NCBI GenBank assembly: GCA_030529505.1
Contig: JAUMWT010000007.1
Span: forward strand, 1-64,000
Reading direction: 5' to 3'
DNA from: Allobrachymonas sp.
GTDB lineage: Bacteria; Pseudomonadota; Gammaproteobacteria; Burkholderiales; Burkholderiaceae_C
DNA length: 64,000 bases
Shown: piece after piece, positions 46,259-56,140 of the stretch
Layout: every line of letters starts with the position of its first letter
Numbering within the stretch: position 1 is the first letter of the stretch
Notes under the pieces: model-generated
Database searches by the model: none
Told to the model about the DNA's origin: nothing
What the model saw: the letters and a program-made list of their open reading frames with translations, nothing else
Program-made: the position numbers and the translations under genes

Positions 46259-47617
46259 ATGAGTCAAGCAACAAGGCAGCGCGAAGGCTTTTCTTCGGGC
46301 TTTGGGGTGCTGGCAGCGACCCTGGCTTCGGCCGTGGGGCTGGGCAATATCTGGCGCTTTCCGTATGAGGTGGGCAGCGGCGGCGGCGCGGGTTTTTTGC
46401 TGATCTATTTGCTGGCGACCCTGCTGGTGGGGCTGCCCGTGATGATTGCCGAGATCAGCTTGGGGCGCGCGGCGCGTACCGATCCGATCGGTGTCTACCT
46501 CAAGCTGGCGCCGCGCACGCCGTGGTGGATCATTGGCGCCATGGGCCTGCTGGCCGTGGTGCTGCTGCTTTCGTTCTATTCGGGTGTGGTGGGCTGGGTG
46601 TTTGCCTATGTGGCCAAAAGCCTGGGCGGCAGCCTGCTCACGCAAGACAAGGCTGCGCTGGAAGGCGCTTTCACCGGCCTGATCGGCAGCCCCACGGCGG
46701 CGCTGGGCTGGCAATGGGCTGCGCTGCTGTTGTCGGGCATGATTCTGTCTTTGGGCGTGAGCCGGGGCATTGAAGGCGTGACCAAAAAGCTCATGCCCAT
46801 TCTGTTTGGCTTGCTGTGCGTGATTGCGGCCACTTCGCTGAGCATGCCGGGCGCGATGGAAGGGGTGAAGTTTCTGTTCGTGCCCGATGTGCGCAAGATC
46901 AACAGCGCCGTTATCCTCAAGGCGCTGGGCCTGGCGTTTTTCAAGCTCTCGCTGGGCGTGGGCGCGATGACGATCTACGGCAGCTATTTCCGCGCCGAGC
47001 AGAACATTCCCAAAACCGCGCTGACCGTGATGCTGGCCGATCTGGCCGTTTCGCTGCTGGCGGGGCTGGCGGTGTTTCCGGCGGTGTTTGCCTTGGGCTT
47101 CGATCCGGCCAGCGGCCCGGCCCTGCTGTTCAACACCATTCCGGCCGTGTTCGCGCAAATGCCGCTGGGGCATTTGATGATGGTGCTGTTTTTCGTGCTG
47201 ACGGCTTTTGCCGCCATTGGCGCGCTCTTGTCGATGCTGGAGGTGCCCGTGGCCGTGCTGCGTGATCGCCTGGAGGTGACCCGCAAGCGTGCCACCTGGT
47301 TGAGCGTCATCTGCGTGAGCATGCTGGGCGCGCTGTGCGCCCTGTCTTTCAACACGCTGAGCCACATCAAGCTGCCGGGCGGGATGAATATTTTCGACAG
47401 CTTCGACTTTGCCGTGAGCAAAGTCCTCATGCCGCTGGCAGGCCTGCTCACCAGCCTGTTCGTGGGCCTGCGCTGGGGCAAAGCCGCTTTTGTGCAGGCC
47501 AACAGCAACGAGGGGCGGCTGAACAACACGTGTTTGCTCAAGCTGCTGTTTGGCGTGCTGGCGGTGGTGTCACCGATATTGATCTGCGTGATCATGTATG
47601 TGGGCTTGCTGGGCTGA
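46259..47617 (+). CDS. Sodium-dependent transporter, NSS (SNF) family
   Basis: 452 residues, about eleven membrane segments. The first helix ATLASAVGLGNIWRFPYEVG is the family hallmark, containing the unwound sodium/substrate site, and GGGAGFLLIYLLATLLVGLP continues helix 2. Helices 6 and 8 regions appear as FFKLSLGVGAMTIYGSYF and FFVLTAFAAIGALLSMLE. Bacterial NSS members (LeuT, TnaT, MhsT) import amino acids with Na+. The substrate is not predictable. The in-frame open reading through the uvrA complement upstream is not part of the gene. Confidence 0.92.
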   Translation: MSQATRQREGFSSGFGVLAATLASAVGLGNIWRFPYEVGSGGGAGFLLIYLLATLLVGLPVMIAEISLGRAARTDPIGVYLKLAPRTPWWIIGAMGLLAVVLLLSFYSGVVGWVFAYVAKSLGGSLLTQDKAALEGAFTGLIGSPTAALGWQWAALLLSGMILSLGVSRGIEGVTKKLMPILFGLLCVIAATSLSMPGAMEGVKFLFVPDVRKINSAVILKALGLAFFKLSLGVGAMTIYGSYFRAEQNIPKTALTVMLADLAVSLLAGLAVFPAVFALGFDPASGPALLFNTIPAVFAQMPLGHLMMVLFFVLTAFAAIGALLSMLEVPVAVLRDRLEVTRKRATWLSVICVSMLGALCALSFNTLSHIKLPGGMNIFDSFDFAVSKVLMPLAGLLTSLFVGLRWGKAAFVQANSNEGRLNNTCLLKLLFGVLAVVSPILICVIMYVGLLG

Positions 47618-47684
47618 GGCGGGGGCTTGCACGCTGTGTGCTCAGGCCTGATAAATACTCGCCTGTTTTCAAGAGGACGAAGCC

Positions 47685-48383
47685 ATGAACAACCCCCGAT
47701 CTGCTCGCAGCGCCAGTGCCCGTCGCGCCACTGACGCAGCGGGCGGCCAGAAATCGCCACGCAGCGCCAAGGCCCAAGCCGCCGCGCAGGCCGAGGCAAA
47801 AGCAACGACTGAGGATGCCAGCGGCGTGCGCGTGCTCAAGAAATACCCCAACCGTCGCCTGTACGACAGCACCAGTTCCAGCTACATCACGCTGGCCGAA
47901 GTCAAGGCTTTGGTGATGCGGGCCGAACCCTTTGTGGTGCGCGATGCCAAAACGGGCGAAGACCTCACGCGCAGCATCTTGCTGCAAATCATTCTGGAAG
48001 AAGAAGCGGGCGGCAACCCCCTGTTCACCGAGGCCGTGCTCTGCCAGCTCATCCGCTTCTACGGGCACGCCATGCAAGGTTTTTTTGGCGCGCATCTGGC
48101 TGCGCAGATTCAGGGTTTTGCCGATATGCAGCAGAAGCTGATGGCAGGCGCACCCACCCTGGGCATGGCAAGCTGGCCGCAAAACCTGCAAGAGATGATG
48201 GGCCGCTGTGCATCGTCTGTGTCATCGGCCCAGGCTTGGCAACAAGCCCAGGCGCGCATGCAAGAGCAGATGCAGCGTCAATTCCAAGCGGGTTTGCAGG
48301 GCTGGATGGACGCCTTTCAGCCCCAAGCCAGGGCCGAAGCGTCACCCCAAGCGCCGGCCAAGCCATCGGCCAAGAAGCGGTAG
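47685..48383 (+). CDS. phaR: Polyhydroxyalkanoate synthesis regulator PhaR
   Basis: 232 residues. After a 45-residue Ala/Lys-rich lead, RVLKKYPNRRLYDSTSSSYI and TLAEVKALVMRAEPFVVRD form the PHB accumulation regulator DNA-binding domain, followed by the second regulator domain (LFTEAVLCQLIRFYGHAMQG) and a Gln/Ala-rich tail. PhaR binds both PHB granules and phasin/pha promoters, releasing repression when polymer forms. GAGGA precedes the ATG. The target gene phaB lies elsewhere in the window. Confidence 0.93.
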   Translation: MNNPRSARSASARRATDAAGGQKSPRSAKAQAAAQAEAKATTEDASGVRVLKKYPNRRLYDSTSSSYITLAEVKALVMRAEPFVVRDAKTGEDLTRSILLQIILEEEAGGNPLFTEAVLCQLIRFYGHAMQGFFGAHLAAQIQGFADMQQKLMAGAPTLGMASWPQNLQEMMGRCASSVSSAQAWQQAQARMQEQMQRQFQAGLQGWMDAFQPQARAEASPQAPAKPSAKKR

Positions 48384-48767
48384 GCGGCATTGGCCGCGGT
48401 GTTTGCTGCCGCCTGATCTGCGCATGGCTTGACGAGGAGGCGCTTAGAGCCTGTTCACAATCTCCTCGCGGGCGCTTGAAAATGGAAACGGGCGGTCTGC
48501 GGCGTTGCAAATCTTGTCAATCATCTTGAACATGTCGCACGGGCTATGCCCTTCGCTCATATCCTTTGATTTGCGCCTTGCATCCCATCCCGCTTCATTT
48601 CCAATCACTTCACGATGAGATCTTGAACAGGCTCTCAGGCAAAACAACCCCCGCGCCTATTGCGCTGATGCCGTGTGCGTAATTGGCACGGCTTGGCCTA
48701 TGCTTTGAACATTTTTTGCATTGGAAACTTGGCCTTTGACAAGGGCTTGAGCCAGAGGAAACCCCCC
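48384..48767. other. Intergenic region between phaR and rimO
   Basis: Half of it is palindromic repeat copy 3 (48446-48635). The rimO promoter is presumably in the remaining 130 bases; no strong consensus found. Confidence 0.5.
48446..48635. repeat. Palindromic MITE-like repeat, copy 3 (190 bp)
   Basis: Starts AGAGCCTGTTCACAATCTC and ends GAGATCTTGAACAGGCTCT. The centre is CGGGCTATGCCC and the arms pair along nearly the full length, so the RNA or single-strand DNA could form a long hairpin. Same orientation as copies 1 and 2. Confidence 0.88.
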
Positions 48768-50162
48768 ATGATCGACACAGCAGAGACAACAACAGCGCCG
48801 AAAACAGCCGCGCCCAAAATCGGCTTCGTCAGCCTGGGCTGCCCCAAGGCGCTGACGGATTCCGAACTGATCCTGACCCAGCTCGCCGCCGAAGGCTACG
48901 AAACCAGCAAAACCTTTGCCGGGGCCGATCTGGTCATCGTCAACACCTGCGGCTTCATCGACGATGCGGTGAAAGAAAGCCTCGACACCATCGGCGAAGC
49001 CTTGGCTGAAAACGGCAAGGTCATCGTCACCGGCTGCCTGGGCGCACGCGCCGGTCAGGGCGGCGACAGCATGGTCAAAGAAGTGCACCCCAGCGTGCTG
49101 GCCGTCACCGGCCCGCATGCCACGCAAGAGGTGATGGACGCCGTGCACGCCCATTGCCCCAAGCCGCATGATCCCTTCATGGACCTGTTGCCCTCGGCGG
49201 GCATCAAACTCACGCCCCGGCATTACGCTTACTTGAAAATCAGCGAAGGCTGCAACCACCGTTGCACCTTCTGCATCATTCCCAGCTTGCGTGGCGACCT
49301 GGCCAGCCGCCCGGTGGGCGATGTGCTCAAAGAAGCGCAGGCCCTGTTCGAAGGCGGCGTGAAAGAACTGCTCGTGGTGAGCCAGGACACATCGGCCTAC
49401 GGCGTGGACGTGAAATACCGCACCGGCTTTTGGGACGGCCGCCCGCTCAAAACCCGCACGCTGGAACTGGTGCAGGCGCTGGGGCAGCTGGCGCAGCGCC
49501 ACGGCGCCTGGGTGCGGCTGCACTATGTGTACCCCTATCCGTCGGTGGATGCCATCATCCCGCTCATGGCCGAGGGCTTGGTGCTGCCGTATCTGGACGT
49601 GCCTTTCCAGCACAGCCACCCCGATGTGCTCAAGCGCATGAAGCGCCCGGCCGATGGCGAGCGCAATCTGGAGCGTTTGCAGAAATGGCGCGAACTCTGC
49701 CCGCAACTGGTGGTGCGCAGCACCTTCATCGCGGGCTTTCCGGGGGAAACGGAAGGGGAGTTCGACCACCTGCTCCACTTCGTGCGCGAAGCGCAGATCG
49801 ACCGCGCGGGCTGCTTTGCCTACTCACCCGTGGCGGGCGCTGCGGCCAACGATCTGCCCGGCGCTTTGCCTGATGCCGTACGCGAAGAGCGACGCGCACG
49901 CTTCATGGCCGTGGCCGAAGAGGTATCGGTGGCCAAGCTGCGCCAGCGCATCGGCAGCACCATGCAGATTCTGGTGGATAGCGCCCCGGGCCTGGGCAAA
50001 AAGGGTGGCATGGGCCGCAGCTACGCCGATGCGCCCGAGATTGACGGCATCGTCAAACTGCTGCCGCCCGAAAAAATCAGCAAAACGCTGAAGGTGGGCG
50101 AATTCACCCGCGCCCGCATCGTCGATACCGATGGTCACGACCTGGTGGCGCTGCCGATCTGA
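48768..50162 (+). CDS. rimO: Ribosomal protein S12 methylthiotransferase RimO
   Basis: 464 residues. N-terminal UPF0004 domain with three cluster Cys ([23 protein letters not shown]), radical-SAM motif CNHRCTFC near residues 162-169, [19 protein letters not shown], and a C-terminal TRAM domain. RimO adds a methylthio group to the Asp88-equivalent of ribosomal protein S12. An AGAGGAA site precedes the ATG at 48768; the 31 in-frame upstream codons lack support. Confidence 0.95.
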   Translation: MIDTAETTTAPKTAAPKIGFVSLGCPKALTDSELILTQLAAEGYETSKTFAGADLVIVNTCGFIDDAVKESLDTIGEALAENGKVIVTGCLGARAGQGGDSMVKEVHPSVLAVTGPHATQEVMDAVHAHCPKPHDPFMDLLPSAGIKLTPRHYAYLKISEGCNHRCTFCIIPSLRGDLASRPVGDVLKEAQALFEGGVKELLVVSQDTSAYGVDVKYRTGFWDGRPLKTRTLELVQALGQLAQRHGAWVRLHYVYPYPSVDAIIPLMAEGLVLPYLDVPFQHSHPDVLKRMKRPADGERNLERLQKWRELCPQLVVRSTFIAGFPGETEGEFDHLLHFVREAQIDRAGCFAYSPVAGAAANDLPGALPDAVREERRARFMAVAEEVSVAKLRQRIGSTMQILVDSAPGLGKKGGMGRSYADAPEIDGIVKLLPPEKISKTLKVGEFTRARIVDTDGHDLVALPI

Positions 50163-50266
50163 TCTTGCCGATTGGATGGGTCGATCTGCCCGGAGCGGCT
50201 TCATCGGCTCGTGTTCGTGGGCCGCATGGATGGGGCGGCCCTGGCCGATATCTGCGGGGGCGGTGC

Positions 50267-50710
50267 TTATCGGTATACCAGTACCGGCAGCGTGGTGTGC
50301 GCCAGCACCCTTTGCGTCTCACTGCCAACCAGCACCGCACTCCAGCCCGTGCGCCCGTGCGAGGCCATGAGGATCAGGTCGCAGCCTTCGCGCAGGGCCG
50401 CGTCGATGATGGCTTGCGCAGGCGTATCGCTGGTGACGCTCACCGTGTGGCAAGGCACGCCAGCGGCCTGACAGATCTGTGCGGCCTGGTTCAGGCATTC
50501 CTGCGCGAGGCGCTCGGCGCGTTCTTCCAGTTTGTCGGGCGCGATCAAGTCGTTGAGAAAACCTTCGCCCCCCAATGCCAGCTGGCTGGGCGGCTTGGCA
50601 TAAAAAACGGTGATGCGGGCCTTGTTGACGCGGGCCACCTCGGCGGCGTAGGCCACGGCCTTGTGGGAAAGCCCGGAACCGTCGGTGGGAACCAGAAAGT
50701 GTTTGAACAT
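50267..50710 (-). CDS. Universal stress protein, UspA family
   Basis: 147 residues. The fold starts MFKHFLVPTDGSGLSHKAV and ends with the nucleotide-binding G-x2-G-x9-G-S pattern in HGRTGWSAVLVGSETQRVL, so it is probably an ATP-binding type Usp. Such proteins accumulate under starvation or respiratory stress. GGAGG precedes the ATG. It is convergent with rimO. Confidence 0.92.
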   Translation of the reverse strand: MFKHFLVPTDGSGLSHKAVAYAAEVARVNKARITVFYAKPPSQLALGGEGFLNDLIAPDKLEERAERLAQECLNQAAQICQAAGVPCHTVSVTSDTPAQAIIDAALREGCDLILMASHGRTGWSAVLVGSETQRVLAHTTLPVLVYR

Positions 50711-51067
50711 GGCAGAACCTCCGGAAAAAACGGCTGCGCTTGTTGTGGCTGTTGTCGGGTTTGCTGCTCATCAACTCTGCGGAATGCACAGAGCGACTGC
50801 AAGGCGCAATCACCAAACGCATGCCTGCTGCCATCATGCCAGCAATTGCACGAGTGCACACACTTTTTTACATGCGCGTGCTGCGTGGTGTTTGATTCAA
50901 AACGCTGGCAAGACTGGGGCAGCCATGCGCGGGCATGACATGAGTCATTGCAAGCCAACAGCCGCAGCAGCTTTACAGAAAAGCGCGGAATGTCCTGCGG
51001 CGGAGTGCCTTGAATATCCTGAATCAGATGCCCCGTTTGCGCCTCTTGCACTCAAGACGCGGCCTTT
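50711..51067. other. Intergenic region between Usp gene and sdaA 3' end
   Basis: Carries the Usp promoter on the - strand by position. No gene or strong structure seen. Confidence 0.4.
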
Positions 51068-52438
51068 TCAGCACTCCACCCGCTGCACGGTCACGGCCAG
51101 GCCGCCCAGCGAAGTTTCCTTGTAGCGGCTTTGCATGTCATGGCCGGTGGCACGCATGGTCTCGATGGCCTGATCCAGCGAAACCAGATGCACGCCGCTG
51201 CCCAGCATGGCCATGGAGCAGGCATTGATCGCCTTGGTCGCGCCCATGGCGTTGCGTTCGATGCAGGGCACTTGCACCAGGCCGGCGATGGGGTCGCAGG
51301 TCATGCCCAGATGGTGTTCCAGCGCGATTTCTGCAGCGTTTTCTACCTCGGCATTGCTGGCGCCCAGTGCAGCAGCTAGTCCCGCAGCGGCCATGGCGGC
51401 AGCCGAGCCCACTTCGCCCTGGCAGCCCACTTCTGCGCCCGAGATGGAGGCGTTGCGCTTGCACAGCGCGCCCACGGCCGCGGCGGCCAGAAAGAAGCGT
51501 TGCGTGCCAGCCTCGTCGCCCTGGCGGCATTCGCGGTAGTAACGCAGCACGGCCGGGATGATGCCTGCTGCCCCATTGGTGGGGGCTGTGACCACGCGGC
51601 CGCCTGCGGCGTTTTCTTCGTTCACGGCCATGGCCCAGGCGCTGACCCAGTTCATGGCCCCTTCGCTGGCGTGCGCTGGGGCGTGGCGCAGGCGCTCGGC
51701 CATGCCCGGTGCGCGGCGTTGCACGCGCAGGCCGCCGGGCAGGGTGCCGGGGGTGTTCAAGCCCCGGTCGATGCAGTCCATCATCACGGCCTGAATGCGG
51801 GCAACGAAGGCGCGGCTGGCCGCCTCGCCATGCAGCGCGCATTCATTGGCCCAGAGCAGATCGGTCAGTTGGCAGCCGTGTTGATTGGCCAATGCCAGCA
51901 GCTCGGCCATGGTGGCAAAAGGGTGGGGCACGTTCTGCTCGGTGCCGCGGCTGCTGCCGATAAAGTGCTCGTCGGCATCCACCACAAAGCCGCCGCCGAT
52001 CGAATACATCTCGCGGCTGCACAGCAGTTCGCCTGCGGCATTCCAGGCGCGAAAGCGCATGCCATTGGTGTGCAGGGGCAGTTCTTCGCAGCGGTTGAAC
52101 AGCAGGTCGCGTGTGGCGTCAAAAGCGATTTCATGTTGCGCCAGCAGCGGCAGCCGGCCCGTGCTGCGAATGTGGGCCACGCGCGTGCCGACGCTGGCGG
52201 TGTCGATGGCGTCGGGGATCTCCCCGCACAGGCCCATCAAAACGGCCACGTCGGTGCCGTGGCCCTGGCCGGTGTGGGCCAGCGAGCCGAAGAGTTCTGC
52301 CTCAACGCGCTGAACTTGCTCCAGCAGGCCATCGGGCAGCTCCAGCACAAAGCGGCGGGCAGCGCGCATCGGGCCCACCGTGTGCGAGCTGCTTGGGCCG
52401 ATGCCGATTTTGAACATGTCCTGCAAGCCGATGTACAT
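51068..52438 (-). CDS. sdaA: L-serine ammonia-lyase, iron-sulfur dependent
   Basis: 456 residues in the single-chain form. The beta-type domain opens MYIGLQDMFKIGIGPSSSHT and VGPMRAA; the alpha domain has EVGCQGEVGSAAAMAAAGL and CDPIAGLVQVPCIERNAMG, carrying cluster Cys residues. It converts L-serine to pyruvate and ammonia. GGGAG precedes the ATG at 52438. It is divergent from the nuo operon. Confidence 0.95.
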   Translation of the reverse strand: MYIGLQDMFKIGIGPSSSHTVGPMRAARRFVLELPDGLLEQVQRVEAELFGSLAHTGQGHGTDVAVLMGLCGEIPDAIDTASVGTRVAHIRSTGRLPLLAQHEIAFDATRDLLFNRCEELPLHTNGMRFRAWNAAGELLCSREMYSIGGGFVVDADEHFIGSSRGTEQNVPHPFATMAELLALANQHGCQLTDLLWANECALHGEAASRAFVARIQAVMMDCIDRGLNTPGTLPGGLRVQRRAPGMAERLRHAPAHASEGAMNWVSAWAMAVNEENAAGGRVVTAPTNGAAGIIPAVLRYYRECRQGDEAGTQRFFLAAAAVGALCKRNASISGAEVGCQGEVGSAAAMAAAGLAAALGASNAEVENAAEIALEHHLGMTCDPIAGLVQVPCIERNAMGATKAINACSMAMLGSGVHLVSLDQAIETMRATGHDMQSRYKETSLGGLAVTVQRVEC

Positions 52439-52823
52439 GCTGACTCCCGTAACAAAGCGCGTATGGTAGGGGCATTGCGGAAGGGCGCTGCGCATCGGCA
52501 GCGATCAGAGCGTTGATTGGAATGGGAGGCGGATTGATGCAGAAGCCGCGCTGCCATCTGCCCGGGTCTTTTGACGAAGGCTGGGCCGGGGTGAAAGGGG
52601 GCTTGCCAGTACACAGAATCTTTGCGCGCACGGGCCGATCGCTTTCTGAAAAACGTTAAGATACCCGCCGCGTCACAGCCAGCGAACAAGGGCTGCAGGC
52701 GTGGCGATCGGCGTGTGCCGGGCGCATCCAGCCAGCCTTGGCAGGCAAATTGCTTCTTTCTTGATCTGTTTTTAGACTTTTGTTTGTGCAGCGCGCCGGG
52801 CAATGGCGCAGCGGCAAAAAAAC
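52439..52823. other. Intergenic region between sdaA and nuoA (divergent)
   Basis: Should hold promoters for both sdaA and the nuo operon. TAAGAT at 52657-52662 could be a -10 for nuo, without a convincing -35. No gene seen. Confidence 0.4.
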
Positions 52824-53183
52824 ATGGATCTGGCCGAATACCTTCCCGTGCTGCTCTTCATCCTCATCGGTGTGGTGATGGGGGTGGCGCCCTTGGTGCT
52901 GGGCTATTTCCTGGGGCCGCAAAAGCCCGACCCCGAAAAGAATTCGGCCTACGAATGCGGCTTTCCGGCCTTTGACGATGCGCGCATGCAATTCGACGTG
53001 CGCTATTACCTGGTGGCCATTCTGTTCATTCTGTTTGATCTGGAAGTGGCCTTCCTCGTGCCCTGGGCCGTGGTGCTCAAGGAAATGGGGGGCGTGGCCT
53101 TCTGGTCAGGTATGATTTTCCTGCTCATCCTCACGGTGGGCTTTGTGTACGAGTGGAAAAAAGGCGCGCTTGACTGGGAATGA
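52824..53183 (+). CDS. nuoA: NADH-quinone oxidoreductase subunit A
   Basis: 119 residues, three membrane helices, small subunit of the complex I membrane arm. [20 protein letters not shown] is the conserved loop with the signature Cys, followed by [19 protein letters not shown]. The start [12 protein letters not shown] at 52824 matches the family better than the in-frame ATG at 52803. First gene of a nuoA-L operon on the + strand. Confidence 0.95.
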   Translation: MDLAEYLPVLLFILIGVVMGVAPLVLGYFLGPQKPDPEKNSAYECGFPAFDDARMQFDVRYYLVAILFILFDLEVAFLVPWAVVLKEMGGVAFWSGMIFLLILTVGFVYEWKKGALDWE

Positions 53184-53249
53184 TCCCGACCATCAGGCGC
53201 AGCGCGCAGCCCTTGGCGGCTTGATGCGGGCTGATCAACGAGATAGCAC

Positions 53250-53732
53250 ATGTCGATAGAAGGCGTTTTCAAACAGGGATTCATCACCACCAGCTACGAC
53301 GCCGTGGCCAATTGGGCCAATTCGGGGTCGCTTTGGCCCATGACCTTTGGCCTGGCCTGCTGCGCGGTGGAAATGATGCACGCCGCAGGCGCCCGCTACG
53401 ACATTGCCCGCTTCGGCTCGGAAGTGTTCCGCGCCAGCCCGCGCCAATCGGATTTGATGATCGTGGCCGGCACCCTGTGCAACAAAATGGCCCCGGCCCT
53501 GCGCAAGGTGTACGACCAGATGGCCGAGCCGCGCTACGTGATCTCGATGGGCTCCTGCGCCAACGGCGGCGGCTATTACCACTACAGCTATTCCGTGGTG
53601 CGCGGTTGCGACCGCATCGTGCCTGTGGACGTGTACGTGCCCGGCTGCCCGCCCACGGCCGAGGCCCTGCTGTACGGCCTGTTGCAGCTCAAGCAAAAGA
53701 TCCGCCGCACCACCACGATCGCGCGCCCGTAA
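53250..53732 (+). CDS. nuoB: NADH-quinone oxidoreductase subunit B
   Basis: 160 residues. [13 protein letters not shown] holds the tandem Cys, [11 protein letters not shown] and [20 protein letters not shown] and [11 protein letters not shown] the others; these bind cluster N2, the last Fe-S centre before quinone. Sits 66 bases after nuoA. Confidence 0.97.
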   Translation: MSIEGVFKQGFITTSYDAVANWANSGSLWPMTFGLACCAVEMMHAAGARYDIARFGSEVFRASPRQSDLMIVAGTLCNKMAPALRKVYDQMAEPRYVISMGSCANGGGYYHYSYSVVRGCDRIVPVDVYVPGCPPTAEALLYGLLQLKQKIRRTTTIARP

Positions 53733-53759
53733 GCGTGTGAGCCGCACCGAAAGCCCAGA

Positions 53760-54368
53760 ATGACTGCGTTTGCGATTGATCCCTCCGTGATGCAAGCCCG
53801 TGTGCAAGAGGCGCTGGGCGATCGTCTGCGCGAGGCGCGGCTGGCGCTGGGCGAGCTCACCATCGTGGTGGATGCGGCCGACTATCTGGCCGCGGCCATT
53901 TTGCTGCGCGATGCGCCAGGCTGCGAATTCAATCAGCTCATCGACTTGTGTGCTGTGGACTATTCGCAATACAAGGACGAGCCTTGGCCCGGGCCGCGCT
54001 TTTGCGTGGTGCTGCATCTGCTTTCCACCACCTGCAACCAGCGCCTGCGCCTGAAGGTGTTTGCGCCAGATGACGAACAGCCCTGCGTGGCCTCGGTCTG
54101 CGAAGTGTGGAGCGCGGCCAACTGGTTCGAGCGCGAAGCCTTTGATCTGTTTGGCGTGGTGTTTGAGGGCCACCCCGATCTGCGCCGCATCCTGACCGAT
54201 TACGGCTTTGTGGGCCACCCTTTCCGCAAGGATTTTCCGCTCACGGGCCATGTGGAAATGCATTACGACGCCGCGCAGCAGCGCGTGGTGTACCGGCCGG
54301 TGAGCATCGAGCCGCGCGAAATCACGCCGCGCATCGTGCGTGAACCGGGCTACGGAGGGCTGGGCTGA
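53760..54368 (+). CDS. nuoC: NADH-quinone oxidoreductase subunit C
   Basis: 202 residues. The 30-kDa subunit signature [14 protein letters not shown] region appears as [20 protein letters not shown], with [20 protein letters not shown] after it. NuoC packs against NuoD at the quinone module. It is separate from nuoD, unlike the NuoCD fusion of enterobacteria. Confidence 0.96.
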   Translation: MTAFAIDPSVMQARVQEALGDRLREARLALGELTIVVDAADYLAAAILLRDAPGCEFNQLIDLCAVDYSQYKDEPWPGPRFCVVLHLLSTTCNQRLRLKVFAPDDEQPCVASVCEVWSAANWFEREAFDLFGVVFEGHPDLRRILTDYGFVGHPFRKDFPLTGHVEMHYDAAQQRVVYRPVSIEPREITPRIVREPGYGGLG

Positions 54369-54386
54369 TGCCCGCAGCGTGCCGCC

Positions 54387-55640
54387 ATGCCTGAAATTCG
54401 CAACTACACCATCAACTTCGGCCCGCAGCACCCGGCGGCGCACGGCGTGCTGCGCCTCATCCTCGAGCTGGATGGCGAAGTCGTGCAGCATGCCGACCCG
54501 CACGTGGGCCTGCTGCACCGCGCCACCGAAAAACTGGCCGAGCACAAAACCTACATCCAGACCCTGCCCTATATGGACCGGCTGGATTACGTCTCGATGA
54601 TGTGCAACGAGCACGCCTACTGCTTGGCCGTTGAAAAGCTGCTGGGGGTGGAGGTGCCGATTCGCGCGCAATACATCCGCGTGCTGTTTGCCGAAATCAC
54701 GCGCATCCTCAACCACCTGATGTGGCTGGGCTCGCACGGCAACGATCTGGGCAGCACCACCATCCTGATCTACACCTTCCGCGAGCGCGAACTGCTCATG
54801 GACATGTACGAGGCGGTATCGGGCGCGCGCATGCACGCGGCCTACTTCCGCCCGGGCGGCGTGTATCGCGACCTGCCTGCGCGCATGCCCCAGTTCCAGC
54901 CCAACAAGCTGCGCACGCAGGCGCAAACCGATGCGCTCAATGCCGATCGGCAAGGCTCGCTGCTCGATTTCATTGAGGCCTTTGTCAAAGACTTTCCGCA
55001 GCGGGTGGACGAATACGAAACCCTGCTCACCGACAACCGCATCTGGAAGCAGCGCACCGTGGGCATTGCCACCGTCAGCCCCGAGCGCGCGCTGAACCTG
55101 GGCTTTACCGGCCCCATGCTGCGCGGCAGCGGCGTGGCCTGGGATTTGCGCAAGCAGCAGCCCTACGATGTGTACGACCGGCTGGACTTCGACGTCCCCG
55201 TGGGCATCACGGGCGACACTTACGACCGCTACCTCGTGCGCGTGCAGGAAATGCGCGAATCCAACCGCATCATGCAACAGTGCGTGGACTGGCTGCGCGC
55301 CAACCCCGGCCCCGTGATCACCAACAACTACAAGGTGGCCCCGCCGCCGCGCGAAGCGATGAAGACCGAGATGGAAGCCCTGATCCATCACTTCAAGCTG
55401 TTCTCCGAAGGCATGCACGTGCCCGAGGGTGAAGCCTACGCCGCGGTGGAGCACCCCAAGGGCGAGTTCGGCATCTACCTGGTCAGCGACGGCGCCAACA
55501 AGCCCTACCGCATGAAGATTCGCCCGCCGGGCTTTGTGCATCTGGCGGCCATGAACGAGCTCACGCGCGGGCACATGCTGGCCGATGCCGTGGCCGTGCT
55601 GGGCACGCTCGACATCGTGTTCGGGGAGGTGGATCGATGA
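54387..55640 (+). CDS. nuoD: NADH-quinone oxidoreductase subunit D
   Basis: 417 residues. [38 protein letters not shown] and [18 protein letters not shown] are the 49-kDa subunit hallmarks lining the quinone pocket; the C-terminus ends DIVFGEVDR as expected. Overlaps nuoE by ATGA. Confidence 0.97.
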   Translation: MPEIRNYTINFGPQHPAAHGVLRLILELDGEVVQHADPHVGLLHRATEKLAEHKTYIQTLPYMDRLDYVSMMCNEHAYCLAVEKLLGVEVPIRAQYIRVLFAEITRILNHLMWLGSHGNDLGSTTILIYTFRERELLMDMYEAVSGARMHAAYFRPGGVYRDLPARMPQFQPNKLRTQAQTDALNADRQGSLLDFIEAFVKDFPQRVDEYETLLTDNRIWKQRTVGIATVSPERALNLGFTGPMLRGSGVAWDLRKQQPYDVYDRLDFDVPVGITGDTYDRYLVRVQEMRESNRIMQQCVDWLRANPGPVITNNYKVAPPPREAMKTEMEALIHHFKLFSEGMHVPEGEAYAAVEHPKGEFGIYLVSDGANKPYRMKIRPPGFVHLAAMNELTRGHMLADAVAVLGTLDIVFGEVDR

Positions 55641-56140
55641 TGACATTCTCCGACGCGACCCGCGCCCGCTTCGACCGGGAAATTGCCAAATACCCGCCCG
55701 AGCGCAGGCAATCGGCCGTGCTGGCCTGCCTGGCCATCGTGCAGCAGGAGCAGGGCTACATCAGCGCCGAAAGCGAGCAGGCCGTGGCCGAATACCTGGG
55801 CATGCCCAGCATCGCCGTGCACGAGGTGGCCAGCTTCTACAGCATGTTCAATCTGCAGCCCACGGGCAAGTACAAGCTGACGCTGTGCACCAACCTTTCC
55901 TGCCAATTGCAGGGAGCCGGGCAGGCGCTCAAGGCACTGGAAGAAAAACTGGGCATCCAATTGGGCGAAACCACGGCCGACGGCCTGTTCACCCTGCAGC
56001 AGTGCGAATGCGTGGGGGCCTGTGCCGACGCGCCGGTCATGCTGGTCAACGATCGCAGCATGTGCAGCCACATGTCGCCGCAGCGCATGCACGAATTGGT
56101 GGACGGCCTGCGCGCCGCTGCTGATGAGGAGGCCGCATGA
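55637..56140 (+). CDS. nuoE: NADH-quinone oxidoreductase subunit E
   Basis: 167 residues, thioredoxin-like fold binding 2Fe-2S cluster N1a: [13 protein letters not shown] (two Cys) and [13 protein letters not shown] (two Cys used). [17 protein letters not shown] is the family motif. Overlaps both nuoD and nuoF by four bases. Confidence 0.97.
   Translation: MMTFSDATRARFDREIAKYPPERRQSAVLACLAIVQQEQGYISAESEQAVAEYLGMPSIAVHEVASFYSMFNLQPTGKYKLTLCTNLSCQLQGAGQALKALEEKLGIQLGETTADGLFTLQQCECVGACADAPVMLVNDRSMCSHMSPQRMHELVDGLRAAADEEAA

Noticed and set aside
53235..55646. 803-codon - strand frame opposite nuoB-nuoD
   Set aside because: The nuo genes on + are unmistakable; the - product is His/Gln-rich without motifs.
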